A stretch of DNA of 64,000 nt from Chitinophagaceae bacterium (GCA_947469485.1 CANIPU010000006.1:106110-170109); one strand, 5' to 3'; shown: positions 54,148-63,234, counted from the first letter of the stretch. Made by a program: numbers and translations. Notes: generated from the letters alone by a model not told the origin.

Positions 54148-56172
54148 CTATCTCCTGTTCGGGTCAACAATAATTTTCTCCGGTTCTTTCGAATCAATGG
54201 TCATAGTTTCTCCGGTTACTTTAAAAGTAGTGCGACGGTTTTTCTGATGCTCTTCTTCGGTGCATTGAACACCACTCACACATTTATTCAGAATCATTGT
54301 TTCACCATAACCTTTAGCAGTCAACCTTGCTTTGTCTATTCCGTGTGCAGCTAAATAATCCACGCAACTTTGAGCGCGCTTCTGCGAAAGATTAATATTA
54401 AAATTAGCGTTACCTCGCGAATCGGTGTGTGAACCAAGCTCCACTTTCACTGTCGGATTTTCATTTAACAGTGTCACTAATGTATCAAGCACCAAAGCTG
54501 CATCTGGTCTTATGTTCCATTTGTTGTAATCGTAGTAAATATTGCTGAGTGTGATTTGTACATTCTTATAAATCTTATCAAGCACTATTGTAACAGTTTC
54601 TTTCAGCGTGTCTTTATCACTCGATGAAAATCCAAGCGACGAAAAGTTTTCGCTTCTGCTGAAGTAATCATTCTTCGAAGCAGTGAGCTTCAATAATTTT
54701 TCGGGCTGAATGGCGAAAGTGATTTTCCCCTGTGCATCCGTCATATACTTATTCAGTGAGTCAGGCTTTCCAACAACTGTTACATCCAACACATTAACTG
54801 CTGCATTCGATAAAAACTTTGTTCCTGTAACAGCGCTGTTCGGGTCATTCGGGTTTTCAAAAGTTTTTTCTTTCACAAGCACCTGCAACTGATAATATTT
54901 TATGCGCGGCAATTCGAACGAATAAATATCATCGTTGCCTTTTCCACCCGGGCGACTGCTCGTGAACATCCCCATCTGCCGCACATCTTTTTTCTTTTCT
55001 TCAGGCACCGTAAGAAATATTAAACCGAAATCATCAGCTGGCGAATTAATAGGTGAGCGCAAATTCACAGGATTCATCCACTGCTTGCCAACCTTCGTTG
55101 CCGAAAAAATATCCAACCCGCCCATACCCGGCTGACCATTGCTCGAGAAATATAATTTCCCCTCTGTAATGAATGGGAAAACCTCGTCACCGGTAGTGTT
55201 AATGTTCGGACCAAGATTCTGCGGCTCACTCCAACCATCCGCAGTCCGTGTCACAACAAATAAATCCTTGCCACCAAAACCCTCCTTCGTATCGCTGCTG
55301 AAATACAATTCATTTCCGCTTGCTGATAAAAATGGTTGCGACACATTTGTACTGTCCTCATAAAACGGAATCGCCTGCGGCTCATTCCATTCACCCAACT
55401 CATTCAATGTGCTGCGAAAAATTTTGCAATAATCATTCGTGATATTATTAGTGCCACATCGTGTGAAAAATATTTCCGTAAAATCTTTATTGAAGCAAAC
55501 CGCTCCCTCGTTGTACTTCGAATTAATAACGGCGCTCAGTGGTTGCGGAGTTTTATAACTGCCGCTTCCATCGGGCTGCGAATAAAACAAATCCGAAAAT
55601 TTTTCTCCCGTCCATCCATAGGTCTGTGTGCCGGCAGCATCAGTTCGGTCACTTGTAAAAATAATGGCGCCGTCTTTATACAGCACAGTTCCGTAATCAA
55701 ATGCAGCGGAGTTCAGCGCCTCCACATTCTTCACCGCAAATGGCGAAGGATTTTTTTGCCAGTCGAGCGCCTGCTGCGTGCTCTTCAGTTGTTTCTTCGC
55801 ATCATCGTTAAACGGATTTTGCTGCATGTATTCGTTAAACTGCTCAATCGCTTCCTGGTACTTGCCGTTTGCCTTCAGCATAATCGCATAATCGTAAGTA
55901 GCAATCGCATCGTAGTTCAAACCCTGCGCGGTCTTGTACCATCGCTCGGCATCAATCGTTTGATTCGAATACCGGTAACACTCTGCTATCAAAAAAGCCT
56001 TGCGCGCCTTAATGGTGGATTCCGGCTCCGCATCAAATTCATCTTTCAGTTTATCGGCGGCTACCGTAAATTTTTTTTCTTCATACAATGTTTCGCCGTC
56101 TTTTATTTTCTGAATTAAGAAGCACGATGAAAGAAATACAGTGAACGATAACAGAAAAAATATTCGCCGCAT
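54148..56172 (-). CDS. OmpA-family lipoprotein with TPR, PD40 and CRD (PorE-like)
   Basis: A 674-residue lipoprotein: MRRIFFLLSFTVFLSSC gives a lipobox with Cys17. TPR repeats (residues 20-130) are followed by a PD40 beta-propeller with GYGAVC..FTSDRTDAAGTQ, GSYKTPQPLSAVINSKYNEG and FLSASGNELYFSSDTKEG-type blades (150-420), a carboxypeptidase-regulatory-like domain (430-530), and a C-terminal OmpA domain, VKVELGSHTDSRGNANFNIN and QSCVDYLAAHGIDKARL. Length, lipid anchor and order match PorE, which links the type IX secretion ring to peptidoglycan. A second protein of the same architecture is at 19005. Confidence 0.9.
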   Translation of the reverse strand: MRRIFFLLSFTVFLSSCFLIQKIKDGETLYEEKKFTVAADKLKDEFDAEPESTIKARKAFLIAECYRYSNQTIDAERWYKTAQGLNYDAIATYDYAIMLKANGKYQEAIEQFNEYMQQNPFNDDAKKQLKSTQQALDWQKNPSPFAVKNVEALNSAAFDYGTVLYKDGAIIFTSDRTDAAGTQTYGWTGEKFSDLFYSQPDGSGSYKTPQPLSAVINSKYNEGAVCFNKDFTEIFFTRCGTNNITNDYCKIFRSTLNELGEWNEPQAIPFYEDSTNVSQPFLSASGNELYFSSDTKEGFGGKDLFVVTRTADGWSEPQNLGPNINTTGDEVFPFITEGKLYFSSNGQPGMGGLDIFSATKVGKQWMNPVNLRSPINSPADDFGLIFLTVPEEKKKDVRQMGMFTSSRPGGKGNDDIYSFELPRIKYYQLQVLVKEKTFENPNDPNSAVTGTKFLSNAAVNVLDVTVVGKPDSLNKYMTDAQGKITFAIQPEKLLKLTASKNDYFSRSENFSSLGFSSSDKDTLKETVTIVLDKIYKNVQITLSNIYYDYNKWNIRPDAALVLDTLVTLLNENPTVKVELGSHTDSRGNANFNINLSQKRAQSCVDYLAAHGIDKARLTAKGYGETMILNKCVSGVQCTEEEHQKNRRTTFKVTGETMTIDSKEPEKIIVDPNRR

Positions 56173-56224
56173 GGGTTCGGTGGGTGGGTGTTTTTGTTGC
56201 GCGTAAAGTTAACGAAAAAAGACC

Positions 56225-56410
56225 ACTGTCATTCTGAGCTTGTCGAAGAACATTGTCACACTGAGTTTATCGAAGTGTTGGGTGTGCCACCATTTTTTGA
56301 ATACAAAAAAATGCTGTCAGGCTTTCCGCTCCAAGTCCTCGCGCACCGCTTCAGGGCACTGCTGCGGCTGTGGGCTTTCCACTTCAATCCTTCACACAAG
56401 CAACACTAAA
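56225..56410. repeat. Intergenic interspersed repeats, no gene
   Basis: 56173-56491 contains no supported gene. It has 'tcattctgagcttgtcgaag' (56229 on), a second weaker 'tgagtttatcgaagtg', then TTTTTTGAATACAAAAAAA near 56293 followed by GC-richer sequence related to 33965-34055. The related phrase 'cctgagcctgtcgaagg' occurs at 62810. These are probably dispersed intergenic repeats. Confidence 0.55.
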
Positions 56411-56491
56411 TGCAAAGCATTCACGAGTTCCGTTAAAACAAAAAGATAACACGAGTAAATCTTAAGCGAAAACTGTTACAATGTAACGAAA

Positions 56492-56695
56492 TCAGTCATT
56501 AACCAATCTTACTATTTCTTCAATACTTAACTTAGTATAAATTCCATTGTATGAATTTAAATTTATACAACTTACATTTTTATTTTCTCTGTCATTTGTG
56601 CTGACTATTGAAGTAATACAATCTGCATTAAGATTAATTTCTTCGTACTTATCTGATGTTAAGTACTTTCCTTCAAACTGAATGATTTTTGCCAT
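56492..56695 (-). CDS. Small protein of unknown function downstream of the R-M operon
   Basis: A 67-residue protein from the ATG at 56695 (MAKIIQFEGKYLTSDKYEE); the frame extends 14 codons further upstream. It has beta-like NADCITSIVSTNDRENKNV and a helical end SIEEIVRLVND. It is the last of five consecutive minus-strand genes and probably part of the type IIG operon, 52 bases after the LytTR-like gene. Family not recognised. Confidence 0.55.
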   Translation of the reverse strand: MAKIIQFEGKYLTSDKYEEINLNADCITSIVSTNDRENKNVSCINLNSYNGIYTKLSIEEIVRLVND

Positions 56696-56747
56696 TGATT
56701 TTGTTCTTAATTGTTTCAACAAAAATCTATTCTTCACTGATATGAAT

Positions 56748-57338
56748 TTAAACTATTGAACCAAATCGTTTTTTTTGTAACGAAATTATTTTCCGGAACC
56801 CTTTCTGCGTGGTTATAAATTCTTTGATTTTTGGTTTGCCGATTTTTAATTTCCTGCAAACCTCATTTGGATATTCTTTTAGATTTAGAATAAGTTCGTC
56901 TTTATTCAAACTGTAGTAATACAGATTAACTGCGGAAGTTTTTGATTGCTGAAATAAATGGAATTCTAAACTGTCAATTTCTTTACAAACCATTTTGAAA
57001 TTCCTGTTCACTTCAATTACCGTTGTTTTCCTTCCTTCAACATCTATTGCTATAACAGGATGTCTGAGATAAATATATTTTGTTGTTTTATCAGAGCGAA
57101 TGCATATCACATTCGTAACCTTTATTTCAAAAGTTTCTGACTTTCCCTTGTGAACAGCTTTTATTTCTACAGGATATGGATTCAATAAAACATCATAATG
57201 ACTTGTTGCTTTTTCAATAGCATCATATAAATGAACAAGAAAATTATTTTTTAGGTCTTCCAGTTCCAGCTTGATTTTTGCAATCCTTCCCTTTAGCTTT
57301 TTATTTTCTCTTTTTGCTTTTGATAATGCAGTTTCCAT
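56748..57338 (-). CDS. Coiled-coil protein with LytTR-like DNA-binding domain
   Basis: A 196-residue protein. Residues 1-40 form a coiled coil (SKAKRENKKLKGRIAKIKLE). Residues 70-140 resemble a LytTR domain: VTNVICIRSDKTTKYIYLRH, EVNRNFKMVCKEIDSLEF and the LytTR-like 'FQQSKTSAVNLYYY' corresponding to FIRIHRSYLVNLDYI of the family. The C-terminal 55 residues are basic. DNA binding and regulation of the operon are inferred, and similarity is weak. It is separated from the upstream gene by three bases and so is probably co-transcribed. Confidence 0.6.
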   Translation of the reverse strand: METALSKAKRENKKLKGRIAKIKLELEDLKNNFLVHLYDAIEKATSHYDVLLNPYPVEIKAVHKGKSETFEIKVTNVICIRSDKTTKYIYLRHPVIAIDVEGRKTTVIEVNRNFKMVCKEIDSLEFHLFQQSKTSAVNLYYYSLNKDELILNLKEYPNEVCRKLKIGKPKIKEFITTQKGFRKIISLQKKRFGSIV

Positions 57339-57341
57339 TCA

Positions 57342-57797
57342 CTAAAACAACTTCAACTGTTCATCCTTCGGTTTCTCCGGTTCAATGTCAATGTTCTCTT
57401 CATGCCCCTGCATGGTGTTTTCACCAGCAGGTTCTATAGGTGTCAATGCCTTTTTCCTTTCATCACTCAATCGTTGCATCGCTTCAATCTCTATCGAATC
57501 TTCCAAAGGTGTTACAGCTCTCCCGCCGTTGTTGGTGTTTTCACCAACAACTTCCAATTCAATATCACTTAGCGCATCAGCAATTTTTTCATCCTGTTTT
57601 TTTAAACGAGCAGCAATCACCTGTCGTTCCCACTCCAGTAACAGTTCCAATGCCTCATCATTTTTTTGTTCGTGAGCCATTTCTATTTGTTGTTGTATCA
57701 AATCTATTTTTCGTGCAAGAGTTGTATCGCGCATAGTGCATAGCTGCGCTATGTAATGCTCTCTGTTTTGTATGCACTCTTGTAATCGGGAGGTCAT
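57342..57797 (-). CDS. Helical protein of unknown function containing two hairpin-encoded peptides
   Basis: A 151-residue mainly helical, charged protein. Residues 1-85 (LQECIQNREHYIAQLCTMRD, KQDEKIADALSDIELEV) are coiled. Then two insert-like segments follow: [13 protein letters not shown] and PAGENTMQGHEE, both encoded by GGTGAAAACACC hairpins on the minus strand. The C-terminus is DEQLKLF. The family is not recognised; four-base overlap with the membrane protein upstream (57794) shows coupling. The inserted peptides suggest tolerance of disordered loops. Confidence 0.65.
   Translation of the reverse strand: MTSRLQECIQNREHYIAQLCTMRDTTLARKIDLIQQQIEMAHEQKNDEALELLLEWERQVIAARLKKQDEKIADALSDIELEVVGENTNNGGRAVTPLEDSIEIEAMQRLSDERKKALTPIEPAGENTMQGHEENIDIEPEKPKDEQLKLF
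57407..57431. repeat. Coding copy of the hairpin element (second)
   Basis: CCTGC and GCAGG outer arms with GGTG-TTTT-CACC inner part. Encodes PAGENTMQG in the gene at 57342. Nearly identical to the intergenic copy at 35963-35988 over about 33 bases. Confidence 0.65.
57528..57551. repeat. Coding copy of the hairpin element (perfect palindrome)
   Basis: Perfect ten-bp arms GTTGTTGGTG and CACCAACAAC around TTTT. On the minus strand it encodes VGENTNNGG, the same peptide as in PyrD. Confidence 0.7.
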
Positions 57798-58369
57798 TTC
57801 TTATTTAGGGAATCAGTAATGATTGGTTTTTCCTTTTTCGAACTATCTGAAATCAACTTAAAAAAATTTGCTTGATTTTCATTTTGCTCTTGGAGTATTT
57901 CTATTTGTTGTTTTAATAACCCAGTCTGTAATTCTGTTTTACCATGACTAAAATTAATAAAGCCAACTATAATGTTAATTAATCCTGCAATAACATTCAC
58001 AAATAAAGCAATCGTTGCGACAGGATTTGTATGTAACCATGATTGGCCATTGATGTAAGAAAGTTTAAGTCGCTGCCACCACTTAAGTTTTGCAAATATT
58101 ATATAGCGACCTTCCTTTTCAGTCCCCTTATAACTACCGCTGTACGGATAACGAAATCTCACATTAACAATTCCATTTGAATCAAAATCGTATGCGTCAG
58201 AATAGTCAAAAGCAAAATTTACAGATGAGTCACTATTGTTTGGCAACTTACTATTTTCATTAGGATAAATGTTTCCACCCAAAATGTTTATTGTTCCAAC
58301 AATTTCATAATTCTTGTCGCCGGAACTTTTATAAAATTTAATATTCGTAAGTCTTACTTTCATATTCAT
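57794..58369 (-). CDS. Single-pass membrane protein of unknown function in the R-M operon
   Basis: A 191-residue protein. A beta-rich N-terminal domain (residues 1-110, YEIVGTINILGGNIYPNEN, VNVRFRYPYSGSYKGTEKEG) is followed by a transmembrane segment (VATIALFVNVIAGLINIIVG) and a coiled-coil tail (TGLLKQQIEILQEQNENQAN). There is no signal peptide. It overlaps the type IIG gene end (58366) and the next gene by four bases each. Unknown function; the membrane link to a restriction enzyme operon is unusual. Confidence 0.7.
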   Translation of the reverse strand: MNMKVRLTNIKFYKSSGDKNYEIVGTINILGGNIYPNENSKLPNNSDSSVNFAFDYSDAYDFDSNGIVNVRFRYPYSGSYKGTEKEGRYIIFAKLKWWQRLKLSYINGQSWLHTNPVATIALFVNVIAGLINIIVGFINFSHGKTELQTGLLKQQIEILQEQNENQANFFKLISDSSKKEKPIITDSLNKK

Positions 58370-61202
58370 TTCCCCTCCACAATTTTAATTTCCTCTTTCG
58401 TCAATCCATAAAGCTCATAAACCAATTCATCAATTCTTTCCTCGCAATGTGCTATTCGTGTTTCTAATTGCTCAACTTTATTTGGCAGCGTTTCATTTTG
58501 TTTTTCTTCATTTAGTTTCAAAAGTGAATCAACATGCTTGATGATTTCATTATGGTGTTCTTTATCAAATATTTTTTTAAAATCAATTGGTTTGATTGGT
58601 AATAATTCTAAATCGCTCAAAGTGATATTAGTATTTAAAGAATATTGCTTCAAGATATAGTTTAAAAGATTTGAGTTAAGTAGTGCTAAAACATATCGAA
58701 TATTTAATTCAACATTATCTCTTAAGATTAAATTATTGACGGAATTAAATGTGTAGAATTGGTTAGTGTCTAAAGTACAAACAAGTCTTCTCTTTAATTT
58801 TAAATTTCTAATTCGCTGCATTACAATTTTTTCATTAGAGAGAAATATTTTTTCTTCTCTTGGTCTATGAAGTTTCTCTCTTTCATAAAGAATATATCTT
58901 CCACATATCCCAAACTGTAATATCCGATATTATTTCCCATTAGTAATGGCTTGTACTTATTATTCACTTTTTTATAAGAGAAATATTTCTCTTTGTCGGG
59001 ACCTGTTGCAATCCCGTTATAAAAATCTACAACTTGTGAAATCTTGAGATACTTGATTTTTTGGGATGACAAACTCTTAATTAAATCATTACTCTTCAAA
59101 GTAATTTTATAATCATTTATTTCATTTGCATCTTTTGTTTCAAACGAATGTTCTTCAATTATTCCTGCAAACTTTTCAGAGAACTTGCGAATTTCAATTT
59201 CTTTATTTTTTGATTTTGTTCTTTGCGAAAGTAAAATGACCATTGTGTCAACATTGGCATCTTCAAAAACTGCAAAATCTCCGTAAGCAATTTCATCAAT
59301 GCAATAATTCTTAATCAGTAACTCTCTTAATCCTTTGCATGCTTCTAAGTTTAATAAAACAACAGGTATAATAAATCCTAACTTTCCATCAGTTTTTAAA
59401 ACTTTAAGACCTTTCTCAATAAAAATTTCATAGGTATTTGTTTTCCCAAACTGTGATGAAGCATAATGAGTTTTCCAATAATCTTTTGTAATGATTTCAT
59501 TTACTCTGCTATCTACATATGGTGGATTCCCAATCACAACATCAAACCCACCTTGCTCAAACACTTTTGGGAAACCTTTCTTCCAATCAAACACATTTAT
59601 TTTCTTTTCTGCTTCCGGCTCTAAGTTCAATTGGCTGTCATAAAAATCCGGTCCAATCAAACTGTTACCGCACTTAATATTATTATCCAGATTCGGCAAC
59701 ACCCGTTCGTGGCCTATAGTTAATTGGTGAGTAATGGAAGCAGGGGTTTCGCCTTCCATTGCTTTCAGCAGCATCGAGAGCTTGGTTACTTCCACCGCTT
59801 GCGTGTCAATGTCAACCCCGAAAATATTGTTGGTGATAATGCGCCTCTTTTCAGCAGTGGTTAATCTTCCATCAGGAGTTAATGGATTATCTTTTTTCTT
59901 ACTGCCCAATAATCCTTTCTCTAAATAATACTTGGTGTGGTAGTGTAACAGGTATTGAAAAGCACCTAACAAAAACGAACCACTGCCACAAGCAGGGTCA
60001 ACAATTTTCAGTTTCTCAATTTCAGCAGGAGTTTTTCCTTCCACTAATTTTCCTACCGTGTTCTGCACGATGTAGTCAACTATGTATTGCGGTGTGTAAT
60101 ACACACCGCCTGCCTTGCGCACTTCCGGCTTCTCTTCAATTTTTACAATGTGCCCCGGTGTTACACGAATCACCTTGCCCAGAAACTGCTCGTAAGCATT
60201 GCCCAATATTTCAACAGGCATCACCGAGAAATCATAATCGCACTTCGGATAATAAAGCTCTTCGATAATATTTTTTATCACCTTATCATCCAGTACAGTT
60301 TTCTCGCTCAGTTGGTCTTTTTTAAAATCAAAAAGTCCGCTGTTATATTTTCTATCTGCTTCTTTAAAAAGCTTGAACAGCTTTTTATAATAATCACCTT
60401 GCTTCAGTGTGTCCTTCAAACTTCCGTATGGTTCCACACTTCGGTCTTCACAGAATCGTAAGAAAATTATTCTGTCAAGAGTTTGTTGCACCACATAATT
60501 CAGTTCGTCATCGCCAAACTTGTGATTGTTTCGTGCAACACTTGTGGCTAAATATTTCCGCCATTCATCAAGCGATTCTAAAAATGCTTTATCAACTGTT
60601 GCAGTGCCTCGCTTCTGTGTATCGGTTTGCACAAACTTGTCGAACCGTCCTTTCAGCACTGCCTCCTTCGAGAAAGTATCCCAGATAAAATCAAACTCCT
60701 TTACATAATCACGAAACCCGATGTACTTGATACGCGCAATGCCTGCGCTGTCATTTACATTTGGTCGCTTCGTGCAATCATAAATACTGAGTTCTTCAAA
60801 GTTGGTGAGAACAGAAACAGGCATCCGCGCATTCCAACCATAACGGCGCAGCTGATAAGCAGGTAATTTGTCTGTTTTAATTTGTACCGATGGTTTCTTC
60901 GCCTCAACAAAAAACTTTCTTGTTCCCCCAACCGTGAAAGCATAATCAGGCGCTTTCATATTGCCGCCTATTTTCAATTTGTCTTCCGGTATTACCTCAC
61001 GATAAGCTTCTGCATAACCTTCATCATTATCTACATCCCAACCGAGCGCCCTAAAAAATTTATTAATAAAATCACCACGGGTTTTGGCTTCATCATAAGC
61101 AGAGCGATGATAACTTTCATGTTGCTCTTCAAATATCGAAACCAGTTCAGTAATTTTTTCGTGTGCTTGTTCTTTAGTCACATAAATTATTTGTGGGTGC
61201 AA
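58366..61202 (-). pseudogene. Type IIG restriction-modification enzyme (Eco57I-like) split by a frameshift
   Basis: Two frames (61202-58821 and 58821-58366) together would make a protein of about 944 residues. Part 1 carries an N-terminal nuclease-like region (residues 85-115, RKFFVEAKKPSVQIK), then an adenine methyltransferase core (DPACGSGSFLLGAF near residue 405, and NPPY in DVVIGNPPYVDSRVNE), with Eco57I-type 'FGVDIDTQAVEVTKLSMLLKA'. Part 2 is a TaqI-like C-terminal specificity domain (RRLVCTLDTNQFYTFNSVNN). The natural continuation KLHRPREEKIF is visible in another frame just before the junction; one base lost in the A-run at 58873-58875 (AGAAAC for AGAAAAC) explains it. Could be a real inactivation, phase variation, or a base-call error. 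Confidence 0.82.
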
Positions 61203-61497
61203 AATACATTTTTTGAAATAGTAGTTGTCTCACATAACATCCTCTGTCACCAAAGTTCCCAATGTCCCAATCCATTCACAAACAAAAAATCCCAACAACA
61301 CCTATCCATATCACAACCCAATTTCCAGCAAAAGACAAACCCGTGCGTCTGTTCCCCTCTATTGTATTCAAGAGAGGGGTTAGGGGTAAGTTGTGCCGTG
61401 CCCTGTCAATTCCCGCGGAGCGTTCGGAATTGACGATTTTTTTGGTGACTTTTTTATAAAAAAAAGTTACAAAGGCGGCTAAATATTTTGCCTTGAT
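61203..61497. other. Gene-free region with hairpins
   Basis: No gene is supported. There are three inverted repeats: CCCCTCT/AGAGGGG at 61354-61379, GTCAATTCC/GGAATTGAC at 61405-61434, and GTGACTTTTTT/AAAAAAGTTAC at 61445-61470. The last two resemble recurrent Bacteroidota intergenic palindromes and may stop transcription into the R-M operon. Confidence 0.5.
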
Positions 61498-61588
61498 TGT
61501 TCAACCCCTCCTGGGTTGATGTTGTGTGCGTGATTTATACCCCCCCCTATTACATCAGGGGCTACAAATATTTCACCCCTCTGGGGTT
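61498..61588. repeat. REP-like three-hairpin element, copy 1
   Basis: Begins TGTTCAACCCC and ends in ACCCCTCTGGGGT with a middle CCCC...GGGG hairpin decayed. It matches copy 2 at 63602-63690 in order and spacing. Confidence 0.65.
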
Positions 61589-61761
61589 ATTTAACATTCA
61601 AGAAATCACACAAATCAAAAGAATCATAGTTCAGACAAAAAGCATCAGCAAACAAACATTGCCCGTTGCGTTCGGCTTGCAGCCGACTTCAAATAAATAA
61701 TCCGGTTTGCAACCGCATAGCATCAACAAACTTTTCATCGTTCACAAAATAATTTAAAGCA

Positions 61762-61792
61762 AAAACCCCGAAGAAAAAATCCTCGGGGTTTT
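61762..61792 (-). terminator. Intrinsic terminator after copy B
   Basis: Arms AAAACCCCGA and TCGGGGTTTT with an 11-base loop, 30 bases after the copy B stop. No gene in 61589-61761. Confidence 0.78.
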
Positions 61793-61822
61793 AACTCGAA
61801 ACTACAAACTCGAAACTCGTAA

Positions 61823-62767
61823 CTATGGCTGCGCCGTCATAAACACATCCTTCCTTGCACCCACACCCGTATTCACATCCTTGCTTATTATAATTTGCTT
61901 ATACCCAATTGCATCAATCGTTACAGTATATGCACCCGGGTCAATATCCGGAAATAGTACTTCACCGCTGTCATTCGTAATTCCATTCAGTGCAGGGTTT
62001 CCTTCTTTCTGCGCAATCACTTTTGCACCAACAATAATCACATTCGTTCCAAGGTCTATCGTTTGCAGTTTCAAGCTCGCACTTCCCGGAGGGCTCACAA
62101 TTTGTAACACCGTAGTGAAAGTAAATTTCTTCACTATCGCATCATCACTCACAAAAAACATTACAGCATCAGCGCACATCTTCATTCCATCCTCATAAAT
62201 TTTATTGTTCGCTTTTATTTTTTCATCAGTTCCTTCACTTGATTGTTGAGCGTGTTTAAACAAATTATACTTTGTATCAAAAGCATCGCTGTCAGTTTTG
62301 TACTGCAATTCAAAACCAGCAGGCATAAAACCCGCAGCAAGCAAAGTCGCGCTGTTCGCAGCAATAAAATTTTTCGCGCTTGTATTCATTCCCACTGTAA
62401 ACTCCCAGTTATGATTCGCAGCATTAGTATAATAAACCATACCTGCGGCATCCAATTGTGCTTCCTGGTTATCTCCCGGAAATGCTTCTACAATATATCC
62501 TTTCAGCAATTGCCAGTTACGGGTGCATTTGTCCCCGTCAGCAACTACTTCAAATCGCAGGTTTTGCGATTCTGCATTTCGCGCCTCTTCATCAGGCAGA
62601 TTTTTCGCAGCAGTTATTGCCGCCTTCGATGAAGTTGAAAGCGCCGCATCATACTTCGATTTGTAAGTAAGCAAAGTCGCCTGATGGTCATCATAATTCA
62701 TCCAGATTGTATCAAGCGAAGAATACAGTTCTAACTGAGTGCATTTGTAAACGGGTCTTAGTGGCAT
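61823..62767 (-). CDS. Cytoplasmic protein of unknown family with C-terminal CarboxypepD-reg-like domain (copy B)
   Basis: A 314-residue paralogue of copy A at 36102. Shared blocks: YKCTQLELY, YKSKYDAAL, DEEARNAESQNL, KCTRNWQLLKGYIVE, NHNWEFTVGMNTSAKNFIAA, MPAGFELQYKTD, IKANNKIYEDGM, FTTVLQIVSPPGSASLKLQT. The C-terminal beta domain (residues 225-314, GITNDSGEVLFPDIDPGAYT) is a better CarboxypepD-reg/transthyretin-like match than in copy A. No signal peptide. Downstream is a terminator; upstream are the XRE-like gene and a repeat array. Function unknown. Confidence 0.82.
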   Translation of the reverse strand: MPLRPVYKCTQLELYSSLDTIWMNYDDHQATLLTYKSKYDAALSTSSKAAITAAKNLPDEEARNAESQNLRFEVVADGDKCTRNWQLLKGYIVEAFPGDNQEAQLDAAGMVYYTNAANHNWEFTVGMNTSAKNFIAANSATLLAAGFMPAGFELQYKTDSDAFDTKYNLFKHAQQSSEGTDEKIKANNKIYEDGMKMCADAVMFFVSDDAIVKKFTFTTVLQIVSPPGSASLKLQTIDLGTNVIIVGAKVIAQKEGNPALNGITNDSGEVLFPDIDPGAYTVTIDAIGYKQIIISKDVNTGVGARKDVFMTAQP

Positions 62768-62803
62768 GTTGTTTTGTTTTTATTTGGTTAAGAATTTTGT
62801 TGT

Positions 62804-62840
62804 TGTCATCCTGAGCCTGTCGAAGGATTATCGAAGTGTT
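62804..62840. repeat. Dispersed 'cctgtcgaagg' repeat
   Basis: 'tcatcctgagcctgtcgaag' and 'ttatcgaagtgttg' match the 56229-56280 repeats. Confidence 0.45.
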
Positions 62841-62856
62841 GTTGAAGGAAGTCTCA

Positions 62857-62883
62857 GCAGGGTTACTGTAATCAGAACCCTGC
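62857..62883 (-). terminator. Hairpin after the XRE-like gene
   Basis: Perfect eight-bp arms GCAGGGTT and AACCCTGC around 11 bases, immediately after the stop of the minus-strand XRE-like gene, but without a T-tract. Confidence 0.45.
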
Positions 62884-62885
62884 GT

Positions 62886-63173
62886 TCACTCACCTTTTTC
62901 TTTTTCCTCTTTCTCCGTATTTTCTCTCTCTAAATCCAGTCTGTATTTTTCTATCATCGCATCGGTGACCAAATCATTCACTTTCAATCCAAGTCCGATT
63001 ACTGTTTTTAAAATGGTGGTCAAATGATAATCTACTAAGTAAGTTTCATTCCTGTTTTCATTTACTCCGGCAGCATTCCCGAATTCAAGCGCAGTATCAA
63101 ACCCCTGTTGCTTTCTCAGCAGCACTAAGTTTTCCTGAACCGCTTTCAATAAATTCTTCTGAGAATCTTCCAT
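62886..63173 (-). CDS. Small XRE-like helix-turn-helix protein
   Basis: The frame opens at 63251 but the ATG at 63173 (MEDSQKNLLKAVQENLVLL) is preferred, because the upstream part is a dense cluster of palindromes (63198-63234) and encodes no recognisable domain. The 95-residue protein fits a diverged XRE helix-turn-helix: LRKQQGFDTALEFGNAAGVN, then DYHLTTILKTVIGLGLKVND, and an acidic-basic tail (LDLERENTEKEEKEKGE). It is probably the regulator of this cassette, and the palindromes are its likely operators; this is inference. Confidence 0.6.
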   Translation of the reverse strand: MEDSQKNLLKAVQENLVLLRKQQGFDTALEFGNAAGVNENRNETYLVDYHLTTILKTVIGLGLKVNDLVTDAMIEKYRLDLERENTEKEEKEKGE

Positions 63174-63197
63174 CACTTTTGTCTGCCAACAAAAGTC

Positions 63198-63234
63198 AAA
63201 CGGCATAAAATGCCGTTTATACCGTACGGTATAA
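63198..63234. promoter_or_regulatory. Two overlapping palindromes, candidate operator
   Basis: 63198-63218 is a nine-bp stem (AAACGGCAT / ATGCCGTTT) with loop AAA. 63217-63234 is a perfect 18-bp palindrome, TTATACCGTACGGTATAA. They lie 25-61 bases upstream of the preferred XRE-like start and are not seen elsewhere in the window. Confidence 0.65.

Noticed and set aside
55336..56118. 260-residue frame opposite the OmpA lipoprotein gene
   Set aside because: It is antisense to a gene with clear domains, with arginine/leucine-rich composition typical of a shadow frame.
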